This document shows positions 1-6,824 of a DNA stretch of 64,000 bases, piece after piece. How positions within the stretch are numbered: the stretch's first letter is position 1; each line of letters starts with the position of its first letter. Origin of the DNA: Kordia periserrulae (lineage in GTDB: Bacteria > Bacteroidota > Bacteroidia > Flavobacteriales > Flavobacteriaceae); the NCBI RefSeq assembly GCF_003054265.1, contig NZ_QBKT01000001.1:310001-374000 (forward strand), written 5' to 3'. The position numbers were made by a program, and so were the translations under genes. The notes under the pieces were generated by a model. That model was not told where the DNA came from. It did no database searches and saw only the letters and a program-made list of their open reading frames with translations.

Positions 1-470
1 TTTCCGAGCGACTCAATGAAGACAGCTCTTGTGTTTTCTTGTACAGCATCTGAGAAACTATTTTCTACGTCTGGATCGACAAATGTGGTAGTAATTCCGA
101 GTCTTGGTAGCGTGACGTTCAGCAAGTTATACGTTCCGCCATACAAGCTATTGGAAGCTACAATATGATCGCCTGCTCTAAGCAAAGTTAGTAGCGTCGT
201 TGCAATGGCTGCTGTCCCAGATGCAGTAACTACTGCGGCAATTCCACCTTCCAATGCTGCGAGTCGTTGCTCTAAAATATCGTTGGTCGGATTGTTAATT
301 CGGGTGTAAATATTTCCTGGCTCTGCTAAGGAAAATAAATTGGACGCATGATCCGAATTATTAAATACGTACGCTGTTGATTGATAAATTGGAACTGCTC
401 GTGTTCCGCCATTTTGCGTAGTGTCGTGTCCTGAATGCAATGCTTTTGTTGCGAATTGTTGTGTGCTCAT
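1..470 (-). CDS. metY: O-acetylhomoserine aminocarboxypropyltransferase (sulfhydrylase), N-terminal part
   Basis: This is the first ~156 codons of a PLP-dependent Cys/Met-metabolism enzyme; the gene runs off the left edge. The reverse-strand translation starts MSTQQFATKALHSGHD and contains AVPIYQSTAYVF, GNIYTRINNPTND, LEGGIAAVVTASGTAA and GDHIVASNSLYGGTYNL, all typical of O-acetylhomoserine sulfhydrylases. These make homocysteine (or methionine) from O-acetylhomoserine and sulfide (or methanethiol). The PLP lysine lies outside the window. The start is the ATG at 470, preceded by an A-rich leader with no Shine-Dalgarno, normal in Bacteroidota. Two Cys/Met-rich leader ORFs and two terminators lie between its promoter (near 971) and this start, implying attenuation. 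A cystathionine gamma-synthase-like activity cannot be excluded from this fragment. Confidence 0.9.
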   Translation of the reverse strand, partial: MSTQQFATKALHSGHDTTQNGGTRAVPIYQSTAYVFNNSDHASNLFSLAEPGNIYTRINNPTNDILEQRLAALEGGIAAVVTASGTAAIATTLLTLLRAGDHIVASNSLYGGTYNLLNVTLPRLGITTTFVDPDVENSFSDAVQENTRAVFIESLG

Positions 471-537
471 TTTCTTTGTTTTTAGTGTGTTTGTATTTTA
501 TGTTCTTTGTTTTTTGTTCTTCGTTATTTGTTATTTA

Positions 538-556
538 CACTGAACTTATCGAAGTG
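538..556. repeat. Dispersed 19-bp imperfect palindrome in metY 5' UTR
   Basis: CACTGAACTTATCGAAGTG has CACT/AGTG ends and matches the CACTGAGCTTGTCGAAGTG type of small repeat scattered through many flavobacterial genomes. Here it lies in the untranslated leader between the second attenuator and the metY start. Function unknown. Confidence 0.45.
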
Positions 557-590
557 TTTTTAAACTGGATTTGTTGAAATTGTACCAATG

Positions 591-630
591 AAAAAAGGCC
601 CTTTTGGGAAAACTATTACCAAAAGGACCT
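591..630 (-). terminator. Second attenuator hairpin of metY leader
   Basis: On the minus strand an 11-12 bp stem (AGGTCCTTTTGG paired with CCAAAAGGGCCT, one U-G wobble) is followed by a U tract (positions 596-591). On the plus strand the same pair is a C-A mismatch, so the structure is meant for minus-strand RNA. It lies 24 nt after the stop of the 42-codon Cys/Met leader ORF and 121 nt before metY. Confidence 0.85.
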
Positions 631-653
631 TTTTTTGAATTATAACAAATGCG

Positions 654-782
654 TTAGCATTTATCTGGAACTTTTCGATAATAGCAAGCTTGGCTACAGC
701 ACATCATGCACATAACCATCATCATACAGCAACACGTTGTTTTGGTTGGTTCGATTCCTGCTATTTGAAAAATTTGACTCAT
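654..782 (-). CDS. metY leader peptide 2 (42 aa, Cys/Met-rich)
   Basis: ATG at 782, stop TAA at 654-656. The peptide contains the run CCCMMMVMCMMCCSQAC (residues 17-33): 8 Cys and 6 Met in 17 residues, plus a final Cys before the stop. Such a density of the pathway's end-product amino acids, directly before an intrinsic terminator and metY, is the signature of a ribosome-mediated attenuation leader. Unlike leader 1, no strong antiterminator is obvious: a stretch CGAAAAG near codons 36-37 can pair with only part of the terminator's 5' arm. The start is inferred; a shorter ORF from an internal Met would keep the Cys/Met run only in part. Its role is inferred from layout and composition. Confidence 0.75.
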   Translation of the reverse strand: MSQIFQIAGIEPTKTTCCCMMMVMCMMCCSQACYYRKVPDKC

Positions 783-821
783 TGGTTTTTGAAAAAAAAA
801 TTAACTTAAAATATAATCATG

Positions 822-850
822 AAAAAAGCCTCTGCGTTTTGCAGAGGCTT
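822..850 (-). terminator. First attenuator hairpin of metY leader
   Basis: Perfect 10-bp stem AAGCCTCTGC / GCAGAGGCTT with a 5-nt loop (836-840), followed on the minus strand by a U tract (827-822). On the plus strand the hairpin is followed by AATG with no T run, so it acts on minus-strand RNA. The 5' arm can alternatively pair with GCAGAGG inside leader ORF 1 (895-901), giving a classical antiterminator. Confidence 0.88.
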
Positions 851-874
851 AATGTTATTGTGAAATACGTTCAG

Positions 875-952
875 TTATCGTAATACAATAGAGTCCTCTG
901 CGGCATTTCTACTACACATCATACAACACATATTACAAACTTTAGTATACAT
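875..952 (-). CDS. metY leader peptide 1 (25 aa, Cys/Met-rich)
   Basis: ATG at 950-952, stop TAA at 875-877. The middle of the peptide is CNMCCMMC (residues 6-13), so 7 of 8 residues are Cys or Met. Codons 18-20 contain GCAGAGG (901-895), identical to the 3' arm of the terminator at 822-850 and complementary to its 5' arm. A ribosome stalled at the Cys/Met codons would leave this segment free to form the antiterminator; one that finishes the peptide would favour the terminator. The start lies about a dozen nt downstream of the predicted promoter start site. Function is inferred from arrangement; the peptide itself probably has none. Confidence 0.8.
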   Translation of the reverse strand: MYTKVCNMCCMMCSRNAAEDSIVLR

Positions 953-970
953 TTTCTGTTTTGTTTGTCA

Positions 971-1003
971 CAAAGGTAAAGTTATAATTTTTTAAAATCC
1001 AAA
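971..1003 (-). promoter_or_regulatory. Promoter of metY leader transcript
   Basis: Minus strand -7 element TACCTTTG (978-971), a perfect fit to TAnnTTTG, with a -33 TTTG (1003-1000) 21 bp upstream. It predicts a start site near 965, just before leader ORF 1 at 952. Confidence 0.75.
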
Positions 1004-1070
1004 TCTTTTTTTGAGAAATTTTCTTTTTTAACAGTTTTTTACGTTCTCAATAAAAATCTTTTTTTGTTGT

Positions 1071-1099
1071 TTGTTTGTACTTAGTTTTTTATACATTTG
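1071..1099 (+). promoter_or_regulatory. Promoter of metK
   Basis: -33 TTG (1071-1073) and -7 TACATTTG (1092-1099) with an 18-bp spacer, matching the Bacteroidota sigma-factor consensus. Transcription would begin at about 1105, immediately before the riboswitch aptamer. Confidence 0.75.
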
Positions 1100-1104
1100 C
1101 ACCT

Positions 1105-1170
1105 GTTTTGAGGAAAAATTTGAACTGATTGCAACCTCAAGTACTGAATTTTCAGTATGCTAAAAAATGC
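1105..1170 (+). promoter_or_regulatory. SAM-II-like riboswitch upstream of metK
   Basis: The leader has the SAM-II architecture: P1 5' strand TTGAGG (1108-1113), a loop ending in the conserved ATTGCAA (1128-1134), P1 3' strand CCTCAA (1135-1140), a linker, then the conserved GCTAAAAA (1159-1166). ACTGA in the loop (1124-1128) can pair with TCAGT (1152-1156) as the H-type pseudoknot; the same TCAGT can instead pair with TACTGA (1142-1147), so the two folds exclude each other. A further hairpin CTAAAG...CTTTAG (1170-1197) could belong to the expression platform. SAM-II is known in Bacteroidota and Alphaproteobacteria before SAM and methionine genes. An exact covariance-model match was not run. 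Confidence 0.8.
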
Positions 1171-1259
1171 TAAAGCAGTAATTTTCTACTTCTTTAGACG
1201 ACCAAGCAATCGCTTTTTTAATTTTCCACACTATTTTAATTTTTAAAAGAAGATTTATT

Positions 1260-2516
1260 ATGTCATATTTTTTTACCTCTGAGTCAGTTTCAGAAGGACA
1301 TCCAGACAAAGTAGCAGATCAAATTTCTGATGCTTTAATTGATAACTTTTTAGCGTTCGATCCTGAGTCAAAAGTTGCTTGTGAAACGTTAGTAACTACT
1401 GGTCAAGTCATCCTTGCGGGAGAAGTAAAATCAAATACGTATTTAGACGTTCAAAAGATTGCTAGAGAAGTTGTTAACAAAATTGGCTACACGAAAAGCG
1501 AATATATGTTCGATGGAAATTCTTGTGGTGTTTTATCGGCTATTCATGAACAATCTGAAGACATTAATAGAGGTGTTGACAGAGAAACGAAAGAAGAGCA
1601 AGGTGCTGGTGACCAAGGAATGATGTTTGGATATGCTACCAAAGAAACTGAAAACTTGATGCCTTTAGCGTTGGATTTATCACATTTACTGTTGATTGAA
1701 TTGGCGGCTTTGCGTAGAGAAAATAAAGAAATCACCTATTTACGTCCAGATGCGAAAAGTCAGGTAACAATTGAGTATAACGATGATAATGTACCTTCAC
1801 GCGTAGAAGCAATTGTAATTTCTACACAGCATGACGATTTTGACGAAAGTGATGAAGTCATGTTAGCAAAAATTCGTGAAGACATCGTAAATATTTTGAT
1901 TCCTCGTGTAAAGGCGAAATTAAAGCCAGAAATTCAAGCATTATTTGGTGATGATATCAAATATCACATCAACCCAACAGGAAAATTCGTTATTGGTGGA
2001 CCACACGGAGATACTGGCTTGACAGGTAGAAAAATCATCGTTGATACCTACGGTGGAAAAGGTGCACACGGTGGTGGAGCGTTCTCTGGAAAAGACCCAA
2101 GTAAAGTAGATAGAAGTGCTGCGTATGCAACGCGCCATGTAGCGAAAAACTTAGTAGCTGCTGGTGTTGCTGATGAGATTTTAGTACAGGTTTCCTACGC
2201 TATCGGAGTGGTTGAACCAATGGGAATTTTTGTGGATACGTACGGAACTGCCAAAGTTAACATGACCGATGGAGAAATTGCTGAAAAAGTAAAAGAAGTA
2301 TTTGATATGCGCCCAGCAGCGATTGAAAGTCGTTTAAAACTTCGTACACCAATGTACAGTGAAACAGCAGCTTACGGACACATGGGACGTACAAATGAAG
2401 TGGTTTCTAAAACATTTACCACACCAAGTGGCGAAACAAAAACAATGGACGTAGAGTTATTTACTTGGGAAAAATTAGACTACGTAGACAAGGTAAAAAC
2501 AGCTTTCGGATTGTAA
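1260..2516 (+). CDS. metK: S-adenosylmethionine synthetase
   Basis: Makes S-adenosylmethionine from methionine and ATP in the cytosol. The 418-residue protein shows the family signatures [13 protein letters not shown] near residue 13 (ATP-binding His/Asp), the hexapeptide GAGDQG at 115-120, and the glycine-rich [19 protein letters not shown] region near 271-289 with phosphate- and K+-binding residues. It is somewhat longer than the ~384-residue E. coli enzyme, as is usual in Flavobacteria. The ATG at 1260 fits the N-terminus of homologues. The gene is transcribed alone, with its own promoter, SAM-II-like aptamer and terminator, and is divergent from metY, the step that feeds it. Confidence 0.97.
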   Translation: MSYFFTSESVSEGHPDKVADQISDALIDNFLAFDPESKVACETLVTTGQVILAGEVKSNTYLDVQKIAREVVNKIGYTKSEYMFDGNSCGVLSAIHEQSEDINRGVDRETKEEQGAGDQGMMFGYATKETENLMPLALDLSHLLLIELAALRRENKEITYLRPDAKSQVTIEYNDDNVPSRVEAIVISTQHDDFDESDEVMLAKIREDIVNILIPRVKAKLKPEIQALFGDDIKYHINPTGKFVIGGPHGDTGLTGRKIIVDTYGGKGAHGGGAFSGKDPSKVDRSAAYATRHVAKNLVAAGVADEILVQVSYAIGVVEPMGIFVDTYGTAKVNMTDGEIAEKVKEVFDMRPAAIESRLKLRTPMYSETAAYGHMGRTNEVVSKTFTTPSGETKTMDVELFTWEKLDYVDKVKTAFGL

Positions 2517-2540
2517 GATTCTAAGCTTAGTTATATATTT

Positions 2541-2579
2541 AAAAACCGCTTTTGTAATTTATACAAAAGCGGTTTTTTT
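2541..2579 (+). terminator. metK terminator
   Basis: 15-bp stem AAAACCGCTTTTGTA / TACAAAAGCGGTTTT with a 5-nt loop followed by T's; also usable from the opposite strand for the convergent gene at 2598-3020. Confidence 0.85.
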
Positions 2580-2597
2580 ATGATGTTTTTAGCTTAG

Positions 2598-3020
2598 TTA
2601 TTCGGCAACTTCAAGCACTTTAGCATTTTGAATTTTTTCCATAAAATGTTCTTTTGAAGTGACATTCCATGCGGTTTCAAAAACAGTTCCCCAAATGGCA
2701 AGTACTTGTCCGGGTTTCATCTCGGTTTCAACAATTAAGTCCCAATGAAATAGACGGTTAATTTTTGCACGAAATTTTAAATTTGGATGCCATCGTACTT
2801 TTTCATGCCAATTTGGACCAAACTCAGATTTCCCCCACCAACGTCCGTCCGTGTGTAAAAATTGCCACGACGCATGGTACAATCCCTTGTGATGAAAATA
2901 ACAAAATTCATCTGTCATTGCTTCTTCTTGGTTTTGTTGTTCTACATTCAATTCTTCAGCAGGTTTGAAACCTTTTAATACTAATTCGTGGTTTGAATTT
3001 TCATTTTTAGAATTCATCAT
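2598..3020 (-). CDS. Conserved hypothetical protein, tryptophan-rich
   Basis: Soluble protein of ~140 residues with no signal peptide. The C-terminal two thirds is aromatic-rich (YHASWQFLHTDGRWWGKSEF, NWHEKVRWHPN, LFHWDLIVE), suggesting a small beta-rich fold; the first ~35 residues are polar and probably disordered. The frame is open to 3080, but the upstream extension would be hydrophobic and contains a promoter-like TACTTTCG (3056-3049), so the ATG at 3020 (or 3017) is chosen. It is convergent with metK and transcribed alone. I do not recognise the family and assign no function. Confidence 0.65.
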   Translation of the reverse strand: MMNSKNENSNHELVLKGFKPAEELNVEQQNQEEAMTDEFCYFHHKGLYHASWQFLHTDGRWWGKSEFGPNWHEKVRWHPNLKFRAKINRLFHWDLIVETEMKPGQVLAIWGTVFETAWNVTSKEHFMEKIQNAKVLEVAE

Positions 3021-3287
3021 GATTATTTTTTTATGGTTTGTAATGATACGAAAGTAGAAGACATGAAAGACAAAAACCAATAATCACGCGCACTTCAAGG
3101 GTTTATACGCTAAAAAAACGTATATATACGCTACCTTTTTTCACAACATCTATTGAAATCTTGCCTTTATACAATCAAGTAGACCAATGACGAAACCATT
3201 CTTTAGTTTCAAATAGAAGTACCGCAATTTTGACACACTGCGGAAGCTGAAAAGCAAAAAGAGTAAGCAACATAAATATTTTAAAAA

Positions 3288-3848
3288 ATGAAAAAAATAG
3301 GTATCTATCTGTGTGTCATATTCTTATCAAGCTGCAATAAGCAATTGATGGAATATTGTAAAAAAGAAAATGCTGCTGCACTTGAAAAGTGTAAAAAAGA
3401 GTGCGAGTTGGCGTTACCGGATCCTTCAACAGGCTTAACCAAAGAAGAAGCGGTTAAAAAATGTAAAGAACGATGCTCCGTAAAAAATATGGAAGATCGT
3501 TTAAATTGTTACTACAGTCGAGATGCAAAATGCATCCGAAAATGTACGCGAAACAAAGCAAAAGAATGTCGAAAAGACAAAAGAGATTGCAGACGAATTG
3601 CACGAACTACAAAACGAAATTGTATCAATCAAGCAAGAGCCAACAAAAGAAACTGTATCCGAAATTGCAGAAGAAATTTGAGAGGACGACAGCGACGAAG
3701 ATGCATTAGAAACTGCAAACAAACTTTTAGAGCTATACGAAGAAATTGCAAACGCAATTTTAGAACTGCAAAGCGTCAATGCAACACTGTCGATTGTAAA
3801 AAAAGTGTATTTTATGATGAATGTGTGAAAGACTGTGCCAAAAATTAG
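3288..3848 (+). CDS. Cys/Arg-rich lipoprotein with helical cysteine stripe
   Basis: 186 residues starting with a lipoprotein signal whose lipobox LSSC puts the lipidated Cys at residue 16. The mature part has about 20 cysteines in an Arg/Lys/Asn-rich background. From about residue 92 to 165 the Cys fall at steps of 4, 7, 11 or 12 (patterns such as CIRNC, CRKDKRDC, CINQARANKRNC), placing nearly all on one face of a long helix. Such a protein could form a disulfide-stapled helical hairpin or bind metal or anionic polymer at the cell surface; that is inference. Antisense and +1 frames are also open here only because of the biased composition. It is a single-gene unit followed by the MITE-like element. 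No family recognised. Confidence 0.75.
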   Translation: MKKIGIYLCVIFLSSCNKQLMEYCKKENAAALEKCKKECELALPDPSTGLTKEEAVKKCKERCSVKNMEDRLNCYYSRDAKCIRKCTRNKAKECRKDKRDCRRIARTTKRNCINQARANKRNCIRNCRRNLRGRQRRRCIRNCKQTFRAIRRNCKRNFRTAKRQCNTVDCKKSVFYDECVKDCAKN

Positions 3849-3875
3849 CGCCTTTTCAGGTAGAATTTATAATAA

Positions 3876-4087
3876 TGTGAGTTCGATATAACTATTTTAT
3901 TATATAACTGATTACTAATAGATTATACTCAATGTCAAATCGAGCATTATCGTAGATACCGAGCATAGCTCATGAGATTCCTTTGGAATTATCAATTCTT
4001 AGTTGTTCTCGACTGCGCTCGAACTGACAATTAGTTATTTCTCAGCGAATTATGAATTACATAGTGATTTCTTAAGTCGAACTCACG
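3876..4087. mobile_element. MITE-like element, copy A (212 bp)
   Basis: Ends in terminal inverted repeats GTGAGTTCGA / TCGAACTCAC and is flanked by the 9-bp direct repeat TTATAATAA (3867-3875 and 4088-4096), a target-site duplication. It aligns along its length, at roughly nine positions in ten, with the second copy at 54198-54387. The difference is a ~22-bp insertion near 3945-3975 that breaks the internal palindrome (TCGAGC...GCTCGA) intact in the other copy. It has no coding capacity, so it would need a transposase supplied elsewhere. Confidence 0.8.
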
Positions 4088-4091
4088 TTAT

Positions 4092-4270
4092 AATAAGCAA
4101 AGTCATTTTTATCGCTGTAAAGATGACTTTGTTGTGTTTGTAAAATCATTTCTGCAACAAAATTATAAAAAGCGTATACTTTTCGTAGACATTCACAAAG
4201 ATTGTTAGGTTTTGATTTGATTGTCGTTTTTAGCTTTTCTATCTTGAAAAAAACTTGTTTATAAGCCAAT
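4092..4270. other. AT-rich spacer before HNH gene
   Basis: Between the mobile element and the next start codon the sequence is AT-rich and holds no convincing RNA or gene. A 65-codon reverse frame (4072-4269) overlaps the mobile element and looks spurious. No clear -7 consensus is visible for the downstream gene. Confidence 0.4.
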
Positions 4271-5035
4271 ATGGAGTCTTTACGTCATCACTCTAAAAAT
4301 TCGCCAAAGCATACTGCTGTGGCTAATGGCATTGCACAGCAAAAATCCCAAAAAACCACTTTTCAACTATTAGATAATCGTCCTGCAACCGTTATTCAAC
4401 AAAAAAAGTGGCAACAAACTACTTCTTCACAAAACAGTAAAATAACGACTTCCAATGCTATACAACTTGTAAAGAAGTATGAGAAAAAGAAGAAGAAAAA
4501 AGTTACAAAATCAGGATATGAAAGTGATTCCGAAGATTGGGTGCCATCAAGTGCTCGACGCAAGCACAGACAAACTTTTAGCAAGAAGCTTCGAAGAGAA
4601 GTAATAATGCGAGGCGCGTTGCGAAATAAAAATCGAATGTATGTATGTCCTGGTTGCGGAAGACCATTGGCTGACAGAAAAGGACGAGAAATTAAAACTT
4701 TTTTTATTAGTAAATCGAAAAAGCGACATAATATCGTTTCGGCGCAACTAGATCATTATCCGCCGTGGGCTGGAAGATTGAAGAAATTAAAAGCAAAAAA
4801 GAAATCAGACGAGGAAATTCGTAAAGATCATGACGACCCAACAAGGTTGAGACCGTTGTGCCGTGAATGCAATCAGAGTCATAAATTTGAAAATGTAAAA
4901 GAACTGCCTGACAGCGGATATACCGATGATGAATACGAAAGCGATAACGAAGCAAGAGACAAAGAAATTTGGAAAAAATACCGAAAAGACGACGATGATA
5001 ATGCAGGAACTGGTGGTTCGGGAATTACGGCGTAA
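4271..5035 (+). CDS. HNH nuclease with injection-system-type N-terminus (candidate toxin/effector)
   Basis: 254 residues. The N-terminus has FQLLDNRPATVIQQKKWQ at about 32-49 followed by NAIQLVKK, resembling the DNRP...IQL region at the start of proteins linked to extracellular contractile injection systems (often DUF4157 proteins). A Lys-rich linker leads to an HNH-type zinc nuclease: CPGCG at ~125, AQLDHYPPW (metal-binding His) at ~159, RPLCRECNQSHK at ~193. The tail is acidic (DDDD, GTGGSG). No signal peptide. No injection-system genes or obvious immunity gene lie nearby, so it would be an orphan cargo. It could instead be a cytoplasmic restriction-type HNH protein; the N-terminal motif argues for export. 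Mobile DNA just upstream fits transfer. Confidence 0.7.
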   Translation: MESLRHHSKNSPKHTAVANGIAQQKSQKTTFQLLDNRPATVIQQKKWQQTTSSQNSKITTSNAIQLVKKYEKKKKKKVTKSGYESDSEDWVPSSARRKHRQTFSKKLRREVIMRGALRNKNRMYVCPGCGRPLADRKGREIKTFFISKSKKRHNIVSAQLDHYPPWAGRLKKLKAKKKSDEEIRKDHDDPTRLRPLCRECNQSHKFENVKELPDSGYTDDEYESDNEARDKEIWKKYRKDDDDNAGTGGSGITA

Positions 5036-5126
5036 AGTCTAAGCTATCTTTTTATCACAATTCACAAGGTAAAATGTTAAAATCGCGCTTTATTTTTTAC
5101 TTTTAAGTTCACTTTTACTAAAAATC

Positions 5127-6104
5127 ATGTCACAAAAAATACGTTGGGGAATTCTTGGGTTGGGAAAAATTGCACACAAATTCGCATCCGATTTACAACT
5201 TTCAGACACTGCTATTTTACAAGGCGTTGCTTCTCGAAGTCTAGAAAAAGCTTCGGATTTTGCTACAACCTATCATGCAAAAAAAGCTTTTTCTTCGTAT
5301 GAAGCATTGGTCAAAGATGAAGAGATTGATATTGTATACATTGCCACACCACATGCGTTGCATTTTGAAAATACCATGTTATGTTTACAGCATAAAAAAG
5401 CAGTGTTATGTGAAAAGCCGCTCGGAATGCATCTCACAGAAGTGCAACAAATGATAGAAAAGTCAAAAGCACAAAATGTATTTTTGATGGAAGCCATTTG
5501 GACACGATTTATGCCTTCGTATCAAAAAGTACTAGAATTGTTGAACAAAAAAGCCATCGGAGAAATCATCAGTGTTCGAGCAGATTTTGGTTTTCAAACG
5601 CCATTTCAACCTGAAAGTCGTTTGTTTGATAAAAAACTAGGCGGCGGCTCGTTGCTTGATATTGGTTTGTATCCTATCTTTTTGAGTCTTACCGTATTGG
5701 GAATGCCTTCCAACATTAAAGCTTCGGCGCGATTTACCAAAACTGGCGTGGATAGTTTTTGCGCCATGTTGTTCGATTATGAAAACGGTCAAAAAGCGGT
5801 GTTGGAATCTACTTTTGAAGTCGATACGCCTACAGAAGCTTATATTTTTGGAACGAAAGGCGTGATAAAATTGCATCGTCGTTTTCATGAAGCCAATACT
5901 GTTTCGCTGATAAAAAATAATAAAGAAACCGTTTTCGAAGTTCCGCATGCAGGCATTGGATATATTCACGAAATTGAAGCAGTACACGCATGCATGCTAG
6001 CTGGCAAAACCGAACATCCGAAATTACCACTAGAATTCAGTCTGCAACTGATGACCATTATTGATAAGGTAAAATCTGCTATCGGATTGCAATACATTGT
6101 ATAA
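5127..6104 (+). CDS. Gfo/Idh/MocA-family NAD(P)-dependent oxidoreductase
   Basis: 325 residues. An N-terminal Rossmann domain shows WGILGLGKIAHKFASDL (dinucleotide-binding GxGxxA) and ends in the hallmark CEKPLGMHLTE at ~94, where the Lys takes part in catalysis. The C-terminal GFO/IDH/MocA domain has ADFGFQTPF and GGGSLLDIGLYPIFLSL (~174). The family oxidises or reduces sugars and cyclitols; similarity is closest to trans-1,2-dihydrobenzene-1,2-diol dehydrogenase-like members, but the substrate cannot be read from sequence. The next gene starts 2 nt after its stop, so the two form an operon. Confidence 0.88.
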   Translation: MSQKIRWGILGLGKIAHKFASDLQLSDTAILQGVASRSLEKASDFATTYHAKKAFSSYEALVKDEEIDIVYIATPHALHFENTMLCLQHKKAVLCEKPLGMHLTEVQQMIEKSKAQNVFLMEAIWTRFMPSYQKVLELLNKKAIGEIISVRADFGFQTPFQPESRLFDKKLGGGSLLDIGLYPIFLSLTVLGMPSNIKASARFTKTGVDSFCAMLFDYENGQKAVLESTFEVDTPTEAYIFGTKGVIKLHRRFHEANTVSLIKNNKETVFEVPHAGIGYIHEIEAVHACMLAGKTEHPKLPLEFSLQLMTIIDKVKSAIGLQYIV

Positions 6105-6106
6105 AA

Positions 6107-6751
6107 ATGGGCGTTTATAACTTTTTTAGTCGTGAAAACTTATCAAATTTGAATCCGCCAAGCGCAGGAGTTATTAAAGAGATTTTGTACGATATTGCTA
6201 CTCCTGTTTTTGAAAAGCTCAACCTTCAAGCTACTGAAAATCCGTATGTTTGGATGAGCGATTTTAACGAAGAAGGAATTCGAAGAATAATTCAGTTTAG
6301 TTATCGTGGTACTGTTGGTAATTTTAGAATAGGAACCAATTTTGACTTTATGCCTGTCATCAATTCGAAACAAAACATTGTTTTCAAAAAAGAACAGTGT
6401 CATTTATTTGATGATGCACAAACTATTGTGAATAGCAAAAAAAGCATCTCGCTTTGGCATAAAAAATCATTTATTAAATCGTTGCAAAAACTAGTACATA
6501 AACGTATTCATAAAATTGACACATATTTAAGAAACACAAATACGATTTCGCAAAATATTATCATTGCAAATGCGCAATTACAACATCCCGATGAAGTATA
6601 CCCAATTCACGAGCCAGCACTGCGTTATGTACTTGCTTTTTTACATGCCAAGTTAGGAGAAAAGGACAAAGCCATCGAATTGATGCAAGAACATTTGGCA
6701 AATAGACAACACACGCCAAAAGAAGTTTTAAACTATCTTGAAAAAGTGTGA
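6107..6751 (+). CDS. Conserved hypothetical protein
   Basis: 214-residue soluble protein without signal peptide or membrane segment, starting 2 nt after the Gfo/Idh gene and so co-transcribed with it. The N-terminal ~110 residues look alpha/beta (IKEILYDIATPVFEKLN, YVWMSDFNEEGIRRII, FRIGTNFDFMP), vaguely like DUF4304-type proteins. The C-terminus (ALRYVLAFLHAKLGEKDKAIELMQEHL) resembles a single TPR-like helix pair. No function assigned. Confidence 0.65.
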   Translation: MGVYNFFSRENLSNLNPPSAGVIKEILYDIATPVFEKLNLQATENPYVWMSDFNEEGIRRIIQFSYRGTVGNFRIGTNFDFMPVINSKQNIVFKKEQCHLFDDAQTIVNSKKSISLWHKKSFIKSLQKLVHKRIHKIDTYLRNTNTISQNIIIANAQLQHPDEVYPIHEPALRYVLAFLHAKLGEKDKAIELMQEHLANRQHTPKEVLNYLEKV

Positions 6752-6824
6752 TTTATTTTTTTGAAACAAATTTCGTTCTCAATCGTTTATTGTATAAATA
6801 ACATTACGAACCAAGAATTGAACC

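Noticed and set aside
591-952. Treating the two metY leader hairpins as ordinary terminators of upstream genes
   Set aside because: No minus-strand gene ends before either of them; both follow Cys/Met-rich ORFs on a transcript heading into metY.
3501-3779. 92-codon antisense frame inside the Cys/Arg-rich lipoprotein gene
   Set aside because: Its Ser-rich product is the mechanical complement of Arg/Cys codons; the sense frame has a lipoprotein signal and clean periodicity.
4072-4269. 65-codon reverse-strand frame between the mobile element and the HNH gene
   Set aside because: It overlaps the right end of the mobile element, has no promoter and no recognisable motif; likely chance in AT-rich DNA.
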